Positions 17,994-26,669 of a DNA stretch of 64,000 bases are shown here, one piece after another. Made by a program: the position numbers and the translations under genes. The DNA comes from Desulfatibacillum aliphaticivorans DSM 15576 (GTDB lineage Bacteria > Desulfobacterota > Desulfobacteria > Desulfobacterales > Desulfatibacillaceae), in NCBI RefSeq assembly GCF_000429905.1, contig NZ_AUCT01000003.1, positions 372,001 to 436,000 on the forward strand. The letters run 5' to 3'. Numbering within the stretch: position 1 is the stretch's first letter; the number at the start of each line of letters is the position of its first letter. The notes under the pieces were generated by a model that was not told the DNA's origin, did no database searches, and saw only the letters and a program-made list of their open reading frames with translations.

Positions 17994-19214
17994 ATGTTGA
18001 AGTCTAACTGCTTTGTGATTGTCGCTGTATTGATTTATACATTTTTATCTGCTGGTTTCTCCCACAGTTCGTCGGCGCAGGCCTTCCAACCATCCCAACC
18101 GCTAACTGTTAAGGCCGCTGTTTTAAAAAATTTTCCGCCGCATTATACAACGGATGCAAACGGCAAGCCGTCCGGGTTTGCGGTGGATGTTCTGGAAAGA
18201 GTAGCTCAAATCGCCAATATCCAGGTGGAATACATCGTTAAGGAGGACTGGCAGGAGGTTTTCGAAGCTCTCAAATCGGGCGAGGCGGACCTCATCCCGG
18301 ACCAAGGAATAACCGACCGGCGAGAGCAATGGTTTGACTACTCAATTCCCACGGAAACCTCTCCGATTCGCATTTTTGTTCTTGCAGAGACGGCGGGCGT
18401 TGAATCTCTGGACGACCTTATTGGAAAAAAGACGGCTGTCGTGGCGTTGAATGTCGGAGAGGCCATTGTTGCAAGGAAACCTGCCATTAAACCGATTGTA
18501 TTTGACAATGTGGAGGCCGCGCTACTCAGTCTGCTGTCCGGCAATGTGGACGCCCTGATTTTTCCGGAGCCGGTGTTAATGACGTTCGCCCGGGAGGCCA
18601 GGGTGGACCGGAGGATAAAAAGAGCGGGAAGCCCTTTGAGAACGGTAAAAAGAGGGATAGCGGTCCGAAAAGGGAATATAACTCTTTTAAACAGGCTGAA
18701 TCCGGCGATTGAACAATTTCTTCAATCCAAGGAATACTCCCGGATCTATACCAAATGGCACGGAGAGCCCACCCCCTTCTGGAACACATTCCGTGTGACA
18801 TTGGCCATGCTTGGCTTTTTGTCCCTGACGGCCGTAATCATGGGGTACTGGCGATACCGGTCCATGGCGGTTTTGAATATCGAGTTGAAAAAACAGATCC
18901 GATTGCGGGAGGCCGCCGAACAGGATCTGAAGGCCTCCTATGATACTTTAGAGCAAAAGGTGGAGGAACGCACCCGAAAGCTGAAAGCAGCCCTTTCCGA
19001 AGTTAAAACGTTATCAGGTTTGCTTCCCATCTGTTCCCATTGCAAGAAAATCCGTGACGACCAGGGCTATTGGAAGCAGATCGAATCTTATATACAGGAG
19101 CACTCCGAAGCCGAGTTCAGCCATAGCATATGCCGGGATTGCGCGGCAAAACATTACCCCGAGTTGAAAATATACGAAATCATGGATGCAGAAGACAACG
19201 AATCTTCCGACTAA
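17994..19214 (+). CDS. Membrane sensor: periplasmic solute-binding domain, one TM helix, coiled coil and a C-terminal four-Cys module
   Basis: 406 aa; ATG 17994 with GGAGG at 17978-17982. A signal peptide is followed by a family-3 solute-binding (amino-acid-binding-like) domain, about 37-255 (GFAVDVLERVAQIANIQVEY, then DLIPDQGITDRREQWFDYS). One TM helix lies near 262-285, then a coiled coil to about 335. The last 70 residues form a module with C347, C350, C380 and C383 (ICSHCKKIRDDQGYW ... SICRDC). No kinase, GGDEF, EAL or methyl-accepting domain exists, so the Cys module must be the output or must contact a partner. The same module ends the protein at 39482-40504. Ligand unknown. Confidence 0.8.
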   Translation: MLKSNCFVIVAVLIYTFLSAGFSHSSSAQAFQPSQPLTVKAAVLKNFPPHYTTDANGKPSGFAVDVLERVAQIANIQVEYIVKEDWQEVFEALKSGEADLIPDQGITDRREQWFDYSIPTETSPIRIFVLAETAGVESLDDLIGKKTAVVALNVGEAIVARKPAIKPIVFDNVEAALLSLLSGNVDALIFPEPVLMTFAREARVDRRIKRAGSPLRTVKRGIAVRKGNITLLNRLNPAIEQFLQSKEYSRIYTKWHGEPTPFWNTFRVTLAMLGFLSLTAVIMGYWRYRSMAVLNIELKKQIRLREAAEQDLKASYDTLEQKVEERTRKLKAALSEVKTLSGLLPICSHCKKIRDDQGYWKQIESYIQEHSEAEFSHSICRDCAAKHYPELKIYEIMDAEDNESSD

Positions 19215-19233
19215 ATCCTTAACCGGTCCATCA

Positions 19234-20388
19234 TTAGCCCTTCCATGAGGCGATTCTTTCGCAAGCCTCTTCCAGCACGGGAAATTCCTTGGCAAAGCAA
19301 AAGCGCACCAGAGAGTCCCCTGAGTCGTCATGGAAGAACGCCCGGCCCGGTACGCTGGACACGCCGGTTTTTTCCAAAATATGCATGGCCCGGGTGAACG
19401 AATCGTGTCCCGGCACGCCGGAAACGTCGGCCAGCACGTAATAGGCGCCTTCCGGGCGATAAGGCTTCATGCCGGCCTTTTCAATCGTATCGCAGAAAAG
19501 ATCCCGCTTTTTCTGATGATCCCGGGCCAGGCCCTCGTAATAATCCCTGCCAAGCATGTTCATGCCCGCGGCCACGCCCATTTGCAAAGGCGCGGGAGCG
19601 CACACGTAAACCAGATCGTTCAGATGGGTGATTGCCTCGGTCACGTCCGCAGGGCAGATGCAGTAGCCCAAACGCCAGCCTGTGATGGCGTAGGTCTTGG
19701 AAGCGCCGGACATGGTCACGGTCCGCCCTTCCAGGCCTGGATGAAGACCGGGGCATAGATGGGTGCGTCCGTCGTACAGAAAGTGCTCGTAGATTTCGTC
19801 GGAAAAAATCACCAGGTCATGCTTTTGCGCGGCTTCCGCAATCAGGTCGATTTCCCCGGCGGTCATGACATGCCCGGAGGGATTGCCGGGCGTGCACAAC
19901 ACGATGCCTTTTGTTCGGGGAGTGACGGCCTTGGCCAAGGCGTCCGGCTCGATCTCCCAGGTTCCCGGCTTTGTGGGGACGAAAACCGGAACCGCGCCCA
20001 CAGCCTCCAGAGTGCTGGCGTGATATCCGTAATAGGGCTCGAACAAAATCACCTCGTCCCCGGGATTCAACAGCGCCATGGCCGCGCAATAGAACACGCC
20101 GGTGGCGCCCAGGCTGGCCACGATCTCGGTTTCCGGGTCGGGGCGGCGTCCGTAAAAGGCCGCGGTTTTGCCGGCAATGGCCTGACGCAGCTCGGGCAGT
20201 CCGTGATTGGGAGTGTACACGTTATAGCCCTCGTCCATGGCCTTTTTCGCGCCGGCGATGACCTCATCCGGGACCTTGATGTCGCAAACTCCCTGAGCCA
20301 GATTGATGCCGCCCGCCTCGCGGCAGGCCGTGGTCATGGTTCTGATATCGCTTTGCCGAATGTTCTGCCCTCTTGCGGAAATCCGCAT
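19234..20388 (-). CDS. PLP-dependent aminotransferase, class I/II
   Basis: 384 aa. The ATG at 20388 is chosen, with GAGAGG upstream; 18 more open codons precede it but look non-coding. Fold-type I aspartate aminotransferase signature: N169 in CTPGNPSG, D197 in FSDEIYE, and the PLP lysine K231 in SGASKTYAITGWR. It transfers amino groups between an amino acid and a 2-oxo acid in the cytoplasm; substrate is not evident. It converges on the sensor gene with only 19 bp between stops. Confidence 0.9.
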   Translation of the reverse strand: MRISARGQNIRQSDIRTMTTACREAGGINLAQGVCDIKVPDEVIAGAKKAMDEGYNVYTPNHGLPELRQAIAGKTAAFYGRRPDPETEIVASLGATGVFYCAAMALLNPGDEVILFEPYYGYHASTLEAVGAVPVFVPTKPGTWEIEPDALAKAVTPRTKGIVLCTPGNPSGHVMTAGEIDLIAEAAQKHDLVIFSDEIYEHFLYDGRTHLCPGLHPGLEGRTVTMSGASKTYAITGWRLGYCICPADVTEAITHLNDLVYVCAPAPLQMGVAAGMNMLGRDYYEGLARDHQKKRDLFCDTIEKAGMKPYRPEGAYYVLADVSGVPGHDSFTRAMHILEKTGVSSVPGRAFFHDDSGDSLVRFCFAKEFPVLEEACERIASWKG

Positions 20389-20850
20389 AAAACGCCTCTC
20401 TTCTATTGTTTGATTATTAATTTGGATGCTATTGGATCTCAAAGGCCGCTAAATGCCATCTCATGGATCAACAGGCCATCAATACCTTTCCATTCGGCGC
20501 ATTTCAACATGCTTTTGAATATGCTGCGAAATATTTGTTGTCTGGAGCTTTAAAACTTGGGCTGAATTTTGGCCTGCTTGCAGATTTCGTTGGCCGTGAT
20601 GCGATCAAGAAATTGATTTTTTTTTACCGGCGCGGCCTGATTGCCGTTCGTGTAAATGGAGCGGCGCCTTCCCTTAATAGATAAAAGCCATTTGCCTCAA
20701 GATGCTTGACGAGGTCCCGCCGTTTCACAGACATTGTCAACCTCAATAGCAAGCTGCTCAAACAACGCGTTTCCTTTGGGCATTTCCTTATTCAGCTCTT
20801 TGCACGCCAATATCATTCGAAATGCTGCAGCGGAGTCTCTCCCCAAAAAA
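20389..20850. other. Intergenic stretch around the hicA remnant
   Basis: Apart from the broken hicA, the 160 bp on its downstream side and the 115 bp between it and the chelatase stop codon show no recognisable gene. On the reverse strand 20735-20830 has an open frame reading MILACKELNKEMPKGNALF that overlaps the hicA start; I cannot assign it, and it is not HicB-like. Confidence 0.4.
20550..20734 (-). pseudogene. hicA: Frameshifted hicA toxin remnant (HicA/YcfA family mRNA interferase)
   Basis: Reverse-strand reading from ATG 20734 gives MSVKRRDLVKHLEANGFYLL then REG, a clear HicA N-terminus. The frame then breaks. In the next frame the sequence continues RRSIYTNGNQAAPVKKNQFL and DRITANEICKQAKIQPKF, ending in TAA at 20550-20552, which is the HicA C-terminus. 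The total span, 185 bases, is one short of a whole number of codons, so a single base was lost near 20663. Family size (about 60 aa) fits exactly. The usual His of the HicA G-x-H-x-I segment reads Arg (RRSI), also consistent with decay. No hicB antitoxin is recognisable on either side. Confidence 0.8.
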
Positions 20851-22857
20851 TCACTCCCACAACGCCTCCACAATGGATTCGGGCTGCAGGCCGTATATGG
20901 GAACGCGGCGGGCGTTCATATGCCGGGCGATTTCCCGGGCCATGCCCAAAGCGGCCGGATGCTTTTCCTCCGCGTCCAGCACCAGGCTTCGGATATGGTT
21001 TTCCCTGCCGATGCTTCCGGCCATGGCTAAAACTTCTTCATGCAAGGGCAAGAGCGCCCCGTCCCTTGTTTTATCCAAGCAGATGTTGGCCCGGCCGTCC
21101 GTGACCAGCACTATGCGCGGCCAGGGGGCCCGCTTTCTTTGGAGGGCCTTTTTCGCTATTTTCAATCCCAGGGCCATACCCGCGCAAAGAGGCGTGGTTC
21201 CGCCGGTTGGCAAGGTTCTGAGCTTTCGCTCCGCCAGGTTGATGCTTTTTGTGGGCGGCAGAAGCACCTCGGCCTTGCGTCCTTTAAAGGCGATCATGGC
21301 GGCTTCGCTCCGGTCCTTATAGGCCTGGGCCAGAAGATGCATGATCGCCGCCTTGGTTTGGGTCATGAGCGTACTGCCCATGGAGCCGGAAGCGTCCACC
21401 ACAAAGACGAACAAAGCTCCGGTTTTGTGGGTGCGTGATTTCCGCCTCCAGTCGTCAGGCTGGATGGGTATGGCGAGTCCTCCGGCAGGGCGGGACAGGG
21501 CGTACGGAGCGGCGGCGCGCAGGGTGGCGTCCAGGGCAAGGTCGCCGCCCTCCTGATTGCGGGATATCCGCGTGTAGCGGCCTCGCTTTTCCAGGGCGGG
21601 AGCTTTTTGAAAGCGGCCTTTCTCCGGCTCTTTCCCCCGGGGAAACGGCATCCTGAAAGTCCTGGCTGAAAGATCGTCCGCCTTTCCCGGCTTGAAAACC
21701 TCCCCGGCCGCCTCAGATCCCGAGGGGCTGGGCCGCAGGCCCCTTTCCCTGGGACAGCCGTTTTCCAAAGGCGCGTCCTGCTCGCTCTCAGTCGGACTCT
21801 CTTTTTTCAGGAGTTTTTTTTTACGTTGCTCCCGCGTCCGAAGGCCATCCATGACTTTTTCCACGGCCCGGGAGTGGTCGGGAACGTCGTCAAAGGGCTG
21901 TCTGCGCATGCGATGGCTCACGGCCAGTTTGGCGGCCGCCTCCACGTCGTCCAGGGTCGCGTCCCGGCGTCCTTCAAAGGCGGCGTGGGTTTTGGCGGTT
22001 TTCAGGATGACCAAGTCCGCCCGATGCCCGTCCACGCCCAATTGCACGGCCATTTCCGTGATGGCGCGGATGACCGAGTCGTCCGCCTTGACCTTGGGAA
22101 AAATCCTCCGTGCCTTGGCGATGCGGGTTTTCAGGGCGTTTTCCCGCTTGCGCCATTTGTTTAGAAAGGCCTTGGGATTGGATTCGTATTCCTCCCAGCG
22201 CCGCAGCAAGGCGTCCCGCTGATCCAGGTCGTGAATGCCCTCCACATACACGGAAAGGCCGAAGCGATCCAGCAACTGGGGCCGTAAATCCCCTTCCTCA
22301 GGATTCATGGTGCCCACCAGGATGAACCGGGCCGGATGGGTGAAGCTCACGCCTTCGCGCTCCACGGTGTTTACGCCCATGGCTGCGCTGTCCAGGAGGA
22401 TGTCCACAATATGGTCGTCCAGGAGGTTGACCTCATCCACGTACAAGACGCCGCGATTGGCGCTGGCCAGGATTCCCGGCTCGAACCGTTTTTCACCCGT
22501 GGACAGGGCGTGCTCCAGGTCCATGGCGCCCGCCACCCGGTCTTCCGTGGCGTTGATGGGCAGTTCCAAAACCTTTCGCTGCCTTTTTTGGACCGGCAAG
22601 GGGCCGTTTTCGGCGGCCTTGCGGCAATGGGGGCACATCAGGTCCGTCGAGTGGGGATTGCATTGAAAGGGGCAGGCCTCCACCACGTCGATTTCAGGCA
22701 GGATGGCCGCCAAAGCCCGCACCACCGTGCTTTTGCCCGTGCCTTTTTCGCCACGGATGAGCATGCCGCCGATCTTGGGATTGACGGCGTTCAAAAGCAG
22801 GCCCAGGCGCATGAGATCCTGGCCGATAAACGCCGTGAAGGGATAGGTATAGGTCAT
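20851..22857 (-). CDS. Magnesium/cobalt-chelatase-like ChlI-ChlD fusion (AAA+ plus von Willebrand A domain)
   Basis: 668 aa from ATG 22857 (a TTG lies one codon up). The N-terminal AAA+ domain is ChlI-like: Walker A GEKGTGKST (36-44), a four-Cys insert (ACPFQCNP ... LMCPHC), Walker B GVLYVDEVNLL, and sensor region GTMNPEEGDLRPQLLDRFG. A basic, Pro-rich linker leads to a VWA domain with a complete MIDAS site DASGSMGS (488-495). Such fusions power metal insertion into tetrapyrroles with a large ChlH/CobN subunit, which is not in this window. It begins 18 bases after the stop of the radical SAM fusion, so the two are one operon. Confidence 0.85.
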   Translation of the reverse strand: MTYTYPFTAFIGQDLMRLGLLLNAVNPKIGGMLIRGEKGTGKSTVVRALAAILPEIDVVEACPFQCNPHSTDLMCPHCRKAAENGPLPVQKRQRKVLELPINATEDRVAGAMDLEHALSTGEKRFEPGILASANRGVLYVDEVNLLDDHIVDILLDSAAMGVNTVEREGVSFTHPARFILVGTMNPEEGDLRPQLLDRFGLSVYVEGIHDLDQRDALLRRWEEYESNPKAFLNKWRKRENALKTRIAKARRIFPKVKADDSVIRAITEMAVQLGVDGHRADLVILKTAKTHAAFEGRRDATLDDVEAAAKLAVSHRMRRQPFDDVPDHSRAVEKVMDGLRTREQRKKKLLKKESPTESEQDAPLENGCPRERGLRPSPSGSEAAGEVFKPGKADDLSARTFRMPFPRGKEPEKGRFQKAPALEKRGRYTRISRNQEGGDLALDATLRAAAPYALSRPAGGLAIPIQPDDWRRKSRTHKTGALFVFVVDASGSMGSTLMTQTKAAIMHLLAQAYKDRSEAAMIAFKGRKAEVLLPPTKSINLAERKLRTLPTGGTTPLCAGMALGLKIAKKALQRKRAPWPRIVLVTDGRANICLDKTRDGALLPLHEEVLAMAGSIGRENHIRSLVLDAEEKHPAALGMAREIARHMNARRVPIYGLQPESIVEALWE

Positions 22858-22875
22858 CAATAATCCGTTTCTTTT

Positions 22876-25572
22876 TTAGGCTGCCCGTTTTTTTCCGCCG
22901 CCTTTTTTCCGCTTGAGCTGCTTTTCCTTTAAAAAACGCCGAATTTCCTGGAGGATGATTTCCGGCTCGTCATCCTGGAGAAAATGGCCGGCCGTGGCAA
23001 TCTTCACCGAAGGCGCGTGATTAGGCAGCATCTCCTCGAACTTCTCCATAAACCAGGGAACGAACACAGGATCTTTCATGCCCCAGATCACCTGAGTGCG
23101 CACGTCCCAGCCCTCCAGGCGCCTGCCGGTATCCCGCAAAAGCCGCCAGGTCTTGTCCAGGGGCCCCATGGGAACCTGCCGCACGGATTTCATGATGGCG
23201 GTGCGGTCCCGCACCATCTGGAAGGGGTAAAGGTATCCGTCCATGGCCTTTTTGTGCAACTGCCGCCTGGAGTTGACAATGCCCAGATGCATGCCCGCCT
23301 TCAGGAAGACATTCCAGTCCATGGCCATTTTCTTGCCCGCAATGGGGACCTTATAGGACCATAAATAGGGAAAGGCCCAGGCCCCCAGGCATTGGATAAA
23401 CTCCTTGGGCGATCCGGGCAGAAAGCCCGTGGTGTTCATGGGGATCAGCCGCGAGAACAGGTCCTTGTTCCGGGCTGCATAGGAAAGCCCGATGATCCCG
23501 CCCCAGTCCTGGCAGATGAGGGTGATGTCCTTCAGCCCCAGACTTTCTATGAATTTTCCCAGGCGGCGGATGTGGGCCTCCATGGAATAATCTTCGTAAT
23601 GGGGCTTGTCCGACAGGCCGTACCCCAGATGATCCAGTGCAACGCATCGGTAGTCCTTTTTCAGGTCCTTGATAAAATGGCGGTACAAATAGGACCAGGT
23701 CGGGTTGCCGTGAAGCATGAGCAGGGTTTCGCCCTGGCCTTCGTCCACGTAATTCATGCGATTGCCTTCGATTTCCATGGTCTTGAACTCCACGGAAAAA
23801 TCGTCAATGTCCTCCAACTTGATGGGAAAAGCGTTGTGCTCCCGCAGGCCGAGGACCTTGCGCAGCCCTTTGATGGAAGCCTGGCTCAGGACATGCCGCA
23901 CAGGCCTTTGGCGTTTGACCACCCTGGGTTCCGCGCCAGGGCCTTTGACCCGGGTGACCAGGTAGTCCGGAGTGTAGGATTCAGGCGGCGTGGTGGCCGC
24001 GCGTTTTCGCATCAACCGGCCTATAACCCGTTGCGCGACTTTTTCCTTTACGCCGAAATCGCCCACATAGCGCCTGTATTGCTCGTGGATTCGGCTTGCG
24101 CGCTCCCGCACGGCCGGTGTGGGAATCATCTCGGGGATGACCGGCAAAAATCCCGCGGCCAGCTTTTTGCCGAAAAAGTAGCACCGCTCCGCCCTGGCCT
24201 GCAGGAACGGGTCCGGGGAGTGCATCATGGTCTTGTAGCCTTTGAACATGACGTCCATGACGCTCAGGATGGTGGGGCCGTTGGTTTCCAAAAGCCGTTT
24301 ATGCTCCAGGTGAAAATATTTCCGGATTTCGCCCCGCTTGAAATTGGGATGCTTCAACCCGACGTCGCTCCACAGCATGGTGTCCTGGTGGCGGAATTCC
24401 TCTTCGATCCGGCCGTCCTCCATGAGCCGGTCGTACAAGGTGGTGCCGGGACACGGCCTCAAGGGGGAGACCTGGTACAAATCCGGCTTAAGGGATACGA
24501 AATAGTCAATGTCCTCCAGAATGTTTCGGTGGTTATGAAAATCCAGGCCCAAAATGTTGGAGCCGATAATCAGAATTCCGTGGTTGTGCAGTTCTTCGAA
24601 CACCTCCCGTACGTCCCTGCCCACCCGCTTTTGAAAATTGTGGTTCGCCAGGATGTCGGCCTCGAACTTGGATTCCACGCCGATCCACAACACGCCCACG
24701 CCGCAACGGACCAGTTCCTCCACCGTGTACTGGGAAATGGACTTGATGCTGGCGAAGCAAAACAGATTGACCTTGCCGATCAACCCGTCCTTTTGCAAAA
24801 GCTCGCCCAGACGCAATACGTAATTTCGGTCCAGGAGAAAATCCTCGTCCCAGATCATGTTGAACAAGGAAGGTTGGACGGCCATGCGCTGGCTGGCGGC
24901 TTTCAGCGACGCAAAGGCCTCCTCGGGCGAGCAAACGTTAATCTTCTTGAACTTGAAAAAATGGGAGGTGTTGCAAAATTCGCAGGCATTGGGGCATCCC
25001 AACGAAACCAGGGTGGAGCTTAACGGAAAGCGGGCCAGATGGTCCCCCCCCTGCACCGTCACCTCGAACATGGGTTGCCGCACCTGGGATATGGGGTCAT
25101 CGGGGTTTTGGCCGATGATCTTCCGGAAAAAAGTCACGCCCTCCTCAAAGCAGAAATGGTCGGCGTTCTCCTTCAGGTATTGGGCGTCGTTCAAAGGATC
25201 GTTGGGGTATGGATGAAAAATGTGCATCACCCCGTACCCGCCCAGGATGATCTTAGTGTCAGGGGCGACCGCCCGGGCGATTTTCACCATTCCGGCGATC
25301 TGGCTCAGGTGCACGGATTTCACCTGAATGCCCAGATAGTCATAATCCTTTTTAAGCTCCTTATGGAACAACTCTTCGGTGGGCCATTCCATGATCGTCA
25401 CGTCGGCGTTCAGGTTTTCCGCCAGCAAATGGAGGGCGAAGGCGGGAAAAATGCTTTTGGCCGTAAAAGGGCCTTGAGCCCGGGTCAGGCGGGCGGAAAA
25501 CAGGTCATTCACATCCTCACCCCAACCGGTTTCGTAAGGGCCGATGGAATTGGCTAACAGGATTCTTTTCAT
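22876..25572 (-). CDS. Fusion of a radical SAM protein and a haloalkane-dehalogenase-fold alpha/beta hydrolase
   Basis: 898 aa; strong site AGGAGG just before ATG 25572. Residues 1-150 look like the Rossmann-type (B12-binding-like) N-terminal domain of B12/radical SAM proteins, but the DxHxxG corrinoid motif is missing. The radical SAM core carries C193, C197 and C200 (CPNACEFC). A basic linker (about 500-590) leads to an alpha/beta hydrolase: HGNPTWS (621-627), nucleophile D689 in CQDWGG, acid D834 in GMKDPVF, and H863 in AGHFLQDD. An Asp nucleophile with this setting is typical of haloalkane dehalogenases and OleB-type beta-lactone decarboxylases, not esterases. The tail is Lys-rich. Product unknown. 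The chelatase gene follows in the same operon. Confidence 0.85.
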   Translation of the reverse strand: MKRILLANSIGPYETGWGEDVNDLFSARLTRAQGPFTAKSIFPAFALHLLAENLNADVTIMEWPTEELFHKELKKDYDYLGIQVKSVHLSQIAGMVKIARAVAPDTKIILGGYGVMHIFHPYPNDPLNDAQYLKENADHFCFEEGVTFFRKIIGQNPDDPISQVRQPMFEVTVQGGDHLARFPLSSTLVSLGCPNACEFCNTSHFFKFKKINVCSPEEAFASLKAASQRMAVQPSLFNMIWDEDFLLDRNYVLRLGELLQKDGLIGKVNLFCFASIKSISQYTVEELVRCGVGVLWIGVESKFEADILANHNFQKRVGRDVREVFEELHNHGILIIGSNILGLDFHNHRNILEDIDYFVSLKPDLYQVSPLRPCPGTTLYDRLMEDGRIEEEFRHQDTMLWSDVGLKHPNFKRGEIRKYFHLEHKRLLETNGPTILSVMDVMFKGYKTMMHSPDPFLQARAERCYFFGKKLAAGFLPVIPEMIPTPAVRERASRIHEQYRRYVGDFGVKEKVAQRVIGRLMRKRAATTPPESYTPDYLVTRVKGPGAEPRVVKRQRPVRHVLSQASIKGLRKVLGLREHNAFPIKLEDIDDFSVEFKTMEIEGNRMNYVDEGQGETLLMLHGNPTWSYLYRHFIKDLKKDYRCVALDHLGYGLSDKPHYEDYSMEAHIRRLGKFIESLGLKDITLICQDWGGIIGLSYAARNKDLFSRLIPMNTTGFLPGSPKEFIQCLGAWAFPYLWSYKVPIAGKKMAMDWNVFLKAGMHLGIVNSRRQLHKKAMDGYLYPFQMVRDRTAIMKSVRQVPMGPLDKTWRLLRDTGRRLEGWDVRTQVIWGMKDPVFVPWFMEKFEEMLPNHAPSVKIATAGHFLQDDEPEIILQEIRRFLKEKQLKRKKGGGKKRAA

Positions 25573-25652
25573 GAAAAACCTCCTGTGGCGGCATGAACGC
25601 CGAATGCTTGCGGAGAGACTAACGTGGAAATTACGGGCGCATCGTCCGTTGC

Positions 25653-25682
25653 AAAAAGCCCGGCCGGTTTTTTCAGCCGGGT
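25653..25682 (-). terminator. Intrinsic-terminator-like hairpin in the leader of the radical SAM fusion gene
   Basis: On the reverse strand CCCGGC and GCCGGG pair across an 11-base loop and are followed by C and five T. It lies about 80 bases upstream of ATG 25572, so it either ends an upstream transcript or acts as an attenuator for the operon. Confidence 0.5.
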
Positions 25683-25801
25683 TGGGATGATTGGCGCTAA
25701 CAACATATGGCGCCGCCCCTTAAAAAGACGGGCGGGTGTAGCTTGAGAAAGGCGCCCTTCAAGGAGAAGAAAAAGAGCGGTCCGGGGAGTGAATTTTTTC
25801 C

Positions 25802-25875
25802 TCACAAGGCTGGCCTGCATTTTTTTGGTCAGAGGGGTCTAGGCTCTTGTTTTTTTGGTGCAGGCCGCCTTGTGA
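25802..25875. repeat. Long imperfect palindrome
   Basis: TCACAAGGCTGGCCTGCA (25802-25819) and TGCAGGCCGCCTTGTGA (25859-25875) are inverted copies differing by one base. Inside the loop TTTTTTTGGT occurs twice. It can form a long hairpin or cruciform and could be a bidirectional terminator or a small mobile-element scar. Confidence 0.75.
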
Positions 25876-26582
25876 TACTCCATTAGGCCGGAAAATAACG
25901 CATTGCGTCGCCCCAACTTATAAATCCGGCCCCAAAAATGGTGCGAAAATATAGGATCGGACCCTTTTTTTTAAAAAATACGCCCAAAACAGGAATTTTT
26001 TTGTCCGAACGATTAAAAATAGGGGTTAAGATTTTTATTTCAGGCAGCCGAGCCGTCATTCCAAGACGACTCAGGGTCCCTGTTTTGGTCATTGCATCAT
26101 GTTGATTGCAACACAGCCTTGCCTGGGCCACCCGAGACCTTTTAGGCGGCAACCATCTTTTTTGGCCCCCAATAATCTTCCTTGAAAAAAAATCAAACAC
26201 GACTTCACCACCATCATCACTCCATCACAACCTGGCCACTCCCAAACAGGGTGGCCCAGGAAACTCGTTTTCCTGGGCGTGTCAGCGCAAAAGGCCCGGC
26301 CCGTGAGGATAATCGGAATCTGGTATGGTCGGCGGGCGAATGGAGGAAAATTGAGCCATGTTTTTATAAACAGACTATGTGTTGGGTGAACCTGCACTGC
26401 TTTATGGGATTCGATTAGCTTGACGCCATCCCATATCAATCTGAATTCTTTAAATATTATTAGAGCAGAACCACCCAACCTACGGCTCGATGAATGACAT
26501 TTCAGGCTAAAACGCACCTCGCGCGAAGCGCCATTTAAAGTTTTTTGCGGAGCTTTTTTTCAAAAAAGCGACCCGCCGGAGG

Positions 26583-26617
26583 CGCTTTTCGCTTTTCGCT
26601 TTTCGCTTTTCGCTTTT
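26583..26617. repeat. Five tandem copies of the heptamer CGCTTTT
   Basis: CGCTTTT is repeated five times head to tail without mismatch, about 50 bp beyond the stop codon of the AraC-type gene. Such short perfect arrays are prone to slippage and copy-number change. It is not CRISPR-like: units are too short and there are no spacers. Confidence 0.9.
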
Positions 26618-26669
26618 TGTCCTTTGCCTTTTGTTTATTTTGCTTTTGCAGTTTGTCAGTTTTGCGGTT

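Larger units (their letters stand above)
25573..26669. other. 1.1 kb gene-poor region between the AraC-type regulator and the radical SAM operon
   Basis: No credible protein. Besides the hairpin and palindrome listed separately it holds: a perfect 12 bp inverted repeat, CCTGGGCCACCC at 26122-26133 against GGGTGGCCCAGG at 26249-26260; an 8 bp inverted repeat, GTTGGGTG at 26381 and CACCCAAC at 26472; an AT-rich hairpin GCTTTTTT/AAAAAAGC at 26552-26569; and a heptamer tandem repeat at 26583-26617. It resembles a graveyard of dispersed repeats. Confidence 0.6.

Noticed and set aside
23392..25023. 543-codon open frame antisense to the radical SAM fusion
   Set aside because: No ribosome-binding site or recognisable domain; a shadow of the coding strand.
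26089..26517. Possible small genes on the reverse strand in the gene-poor region
   Set aside because: No start site, no family features, and the frames run through inverted repeats.
26583..26617. Possible CRISPR array
   Set aside because: Repeat unit is seven bases with no spacers; a simple tandem repeat.
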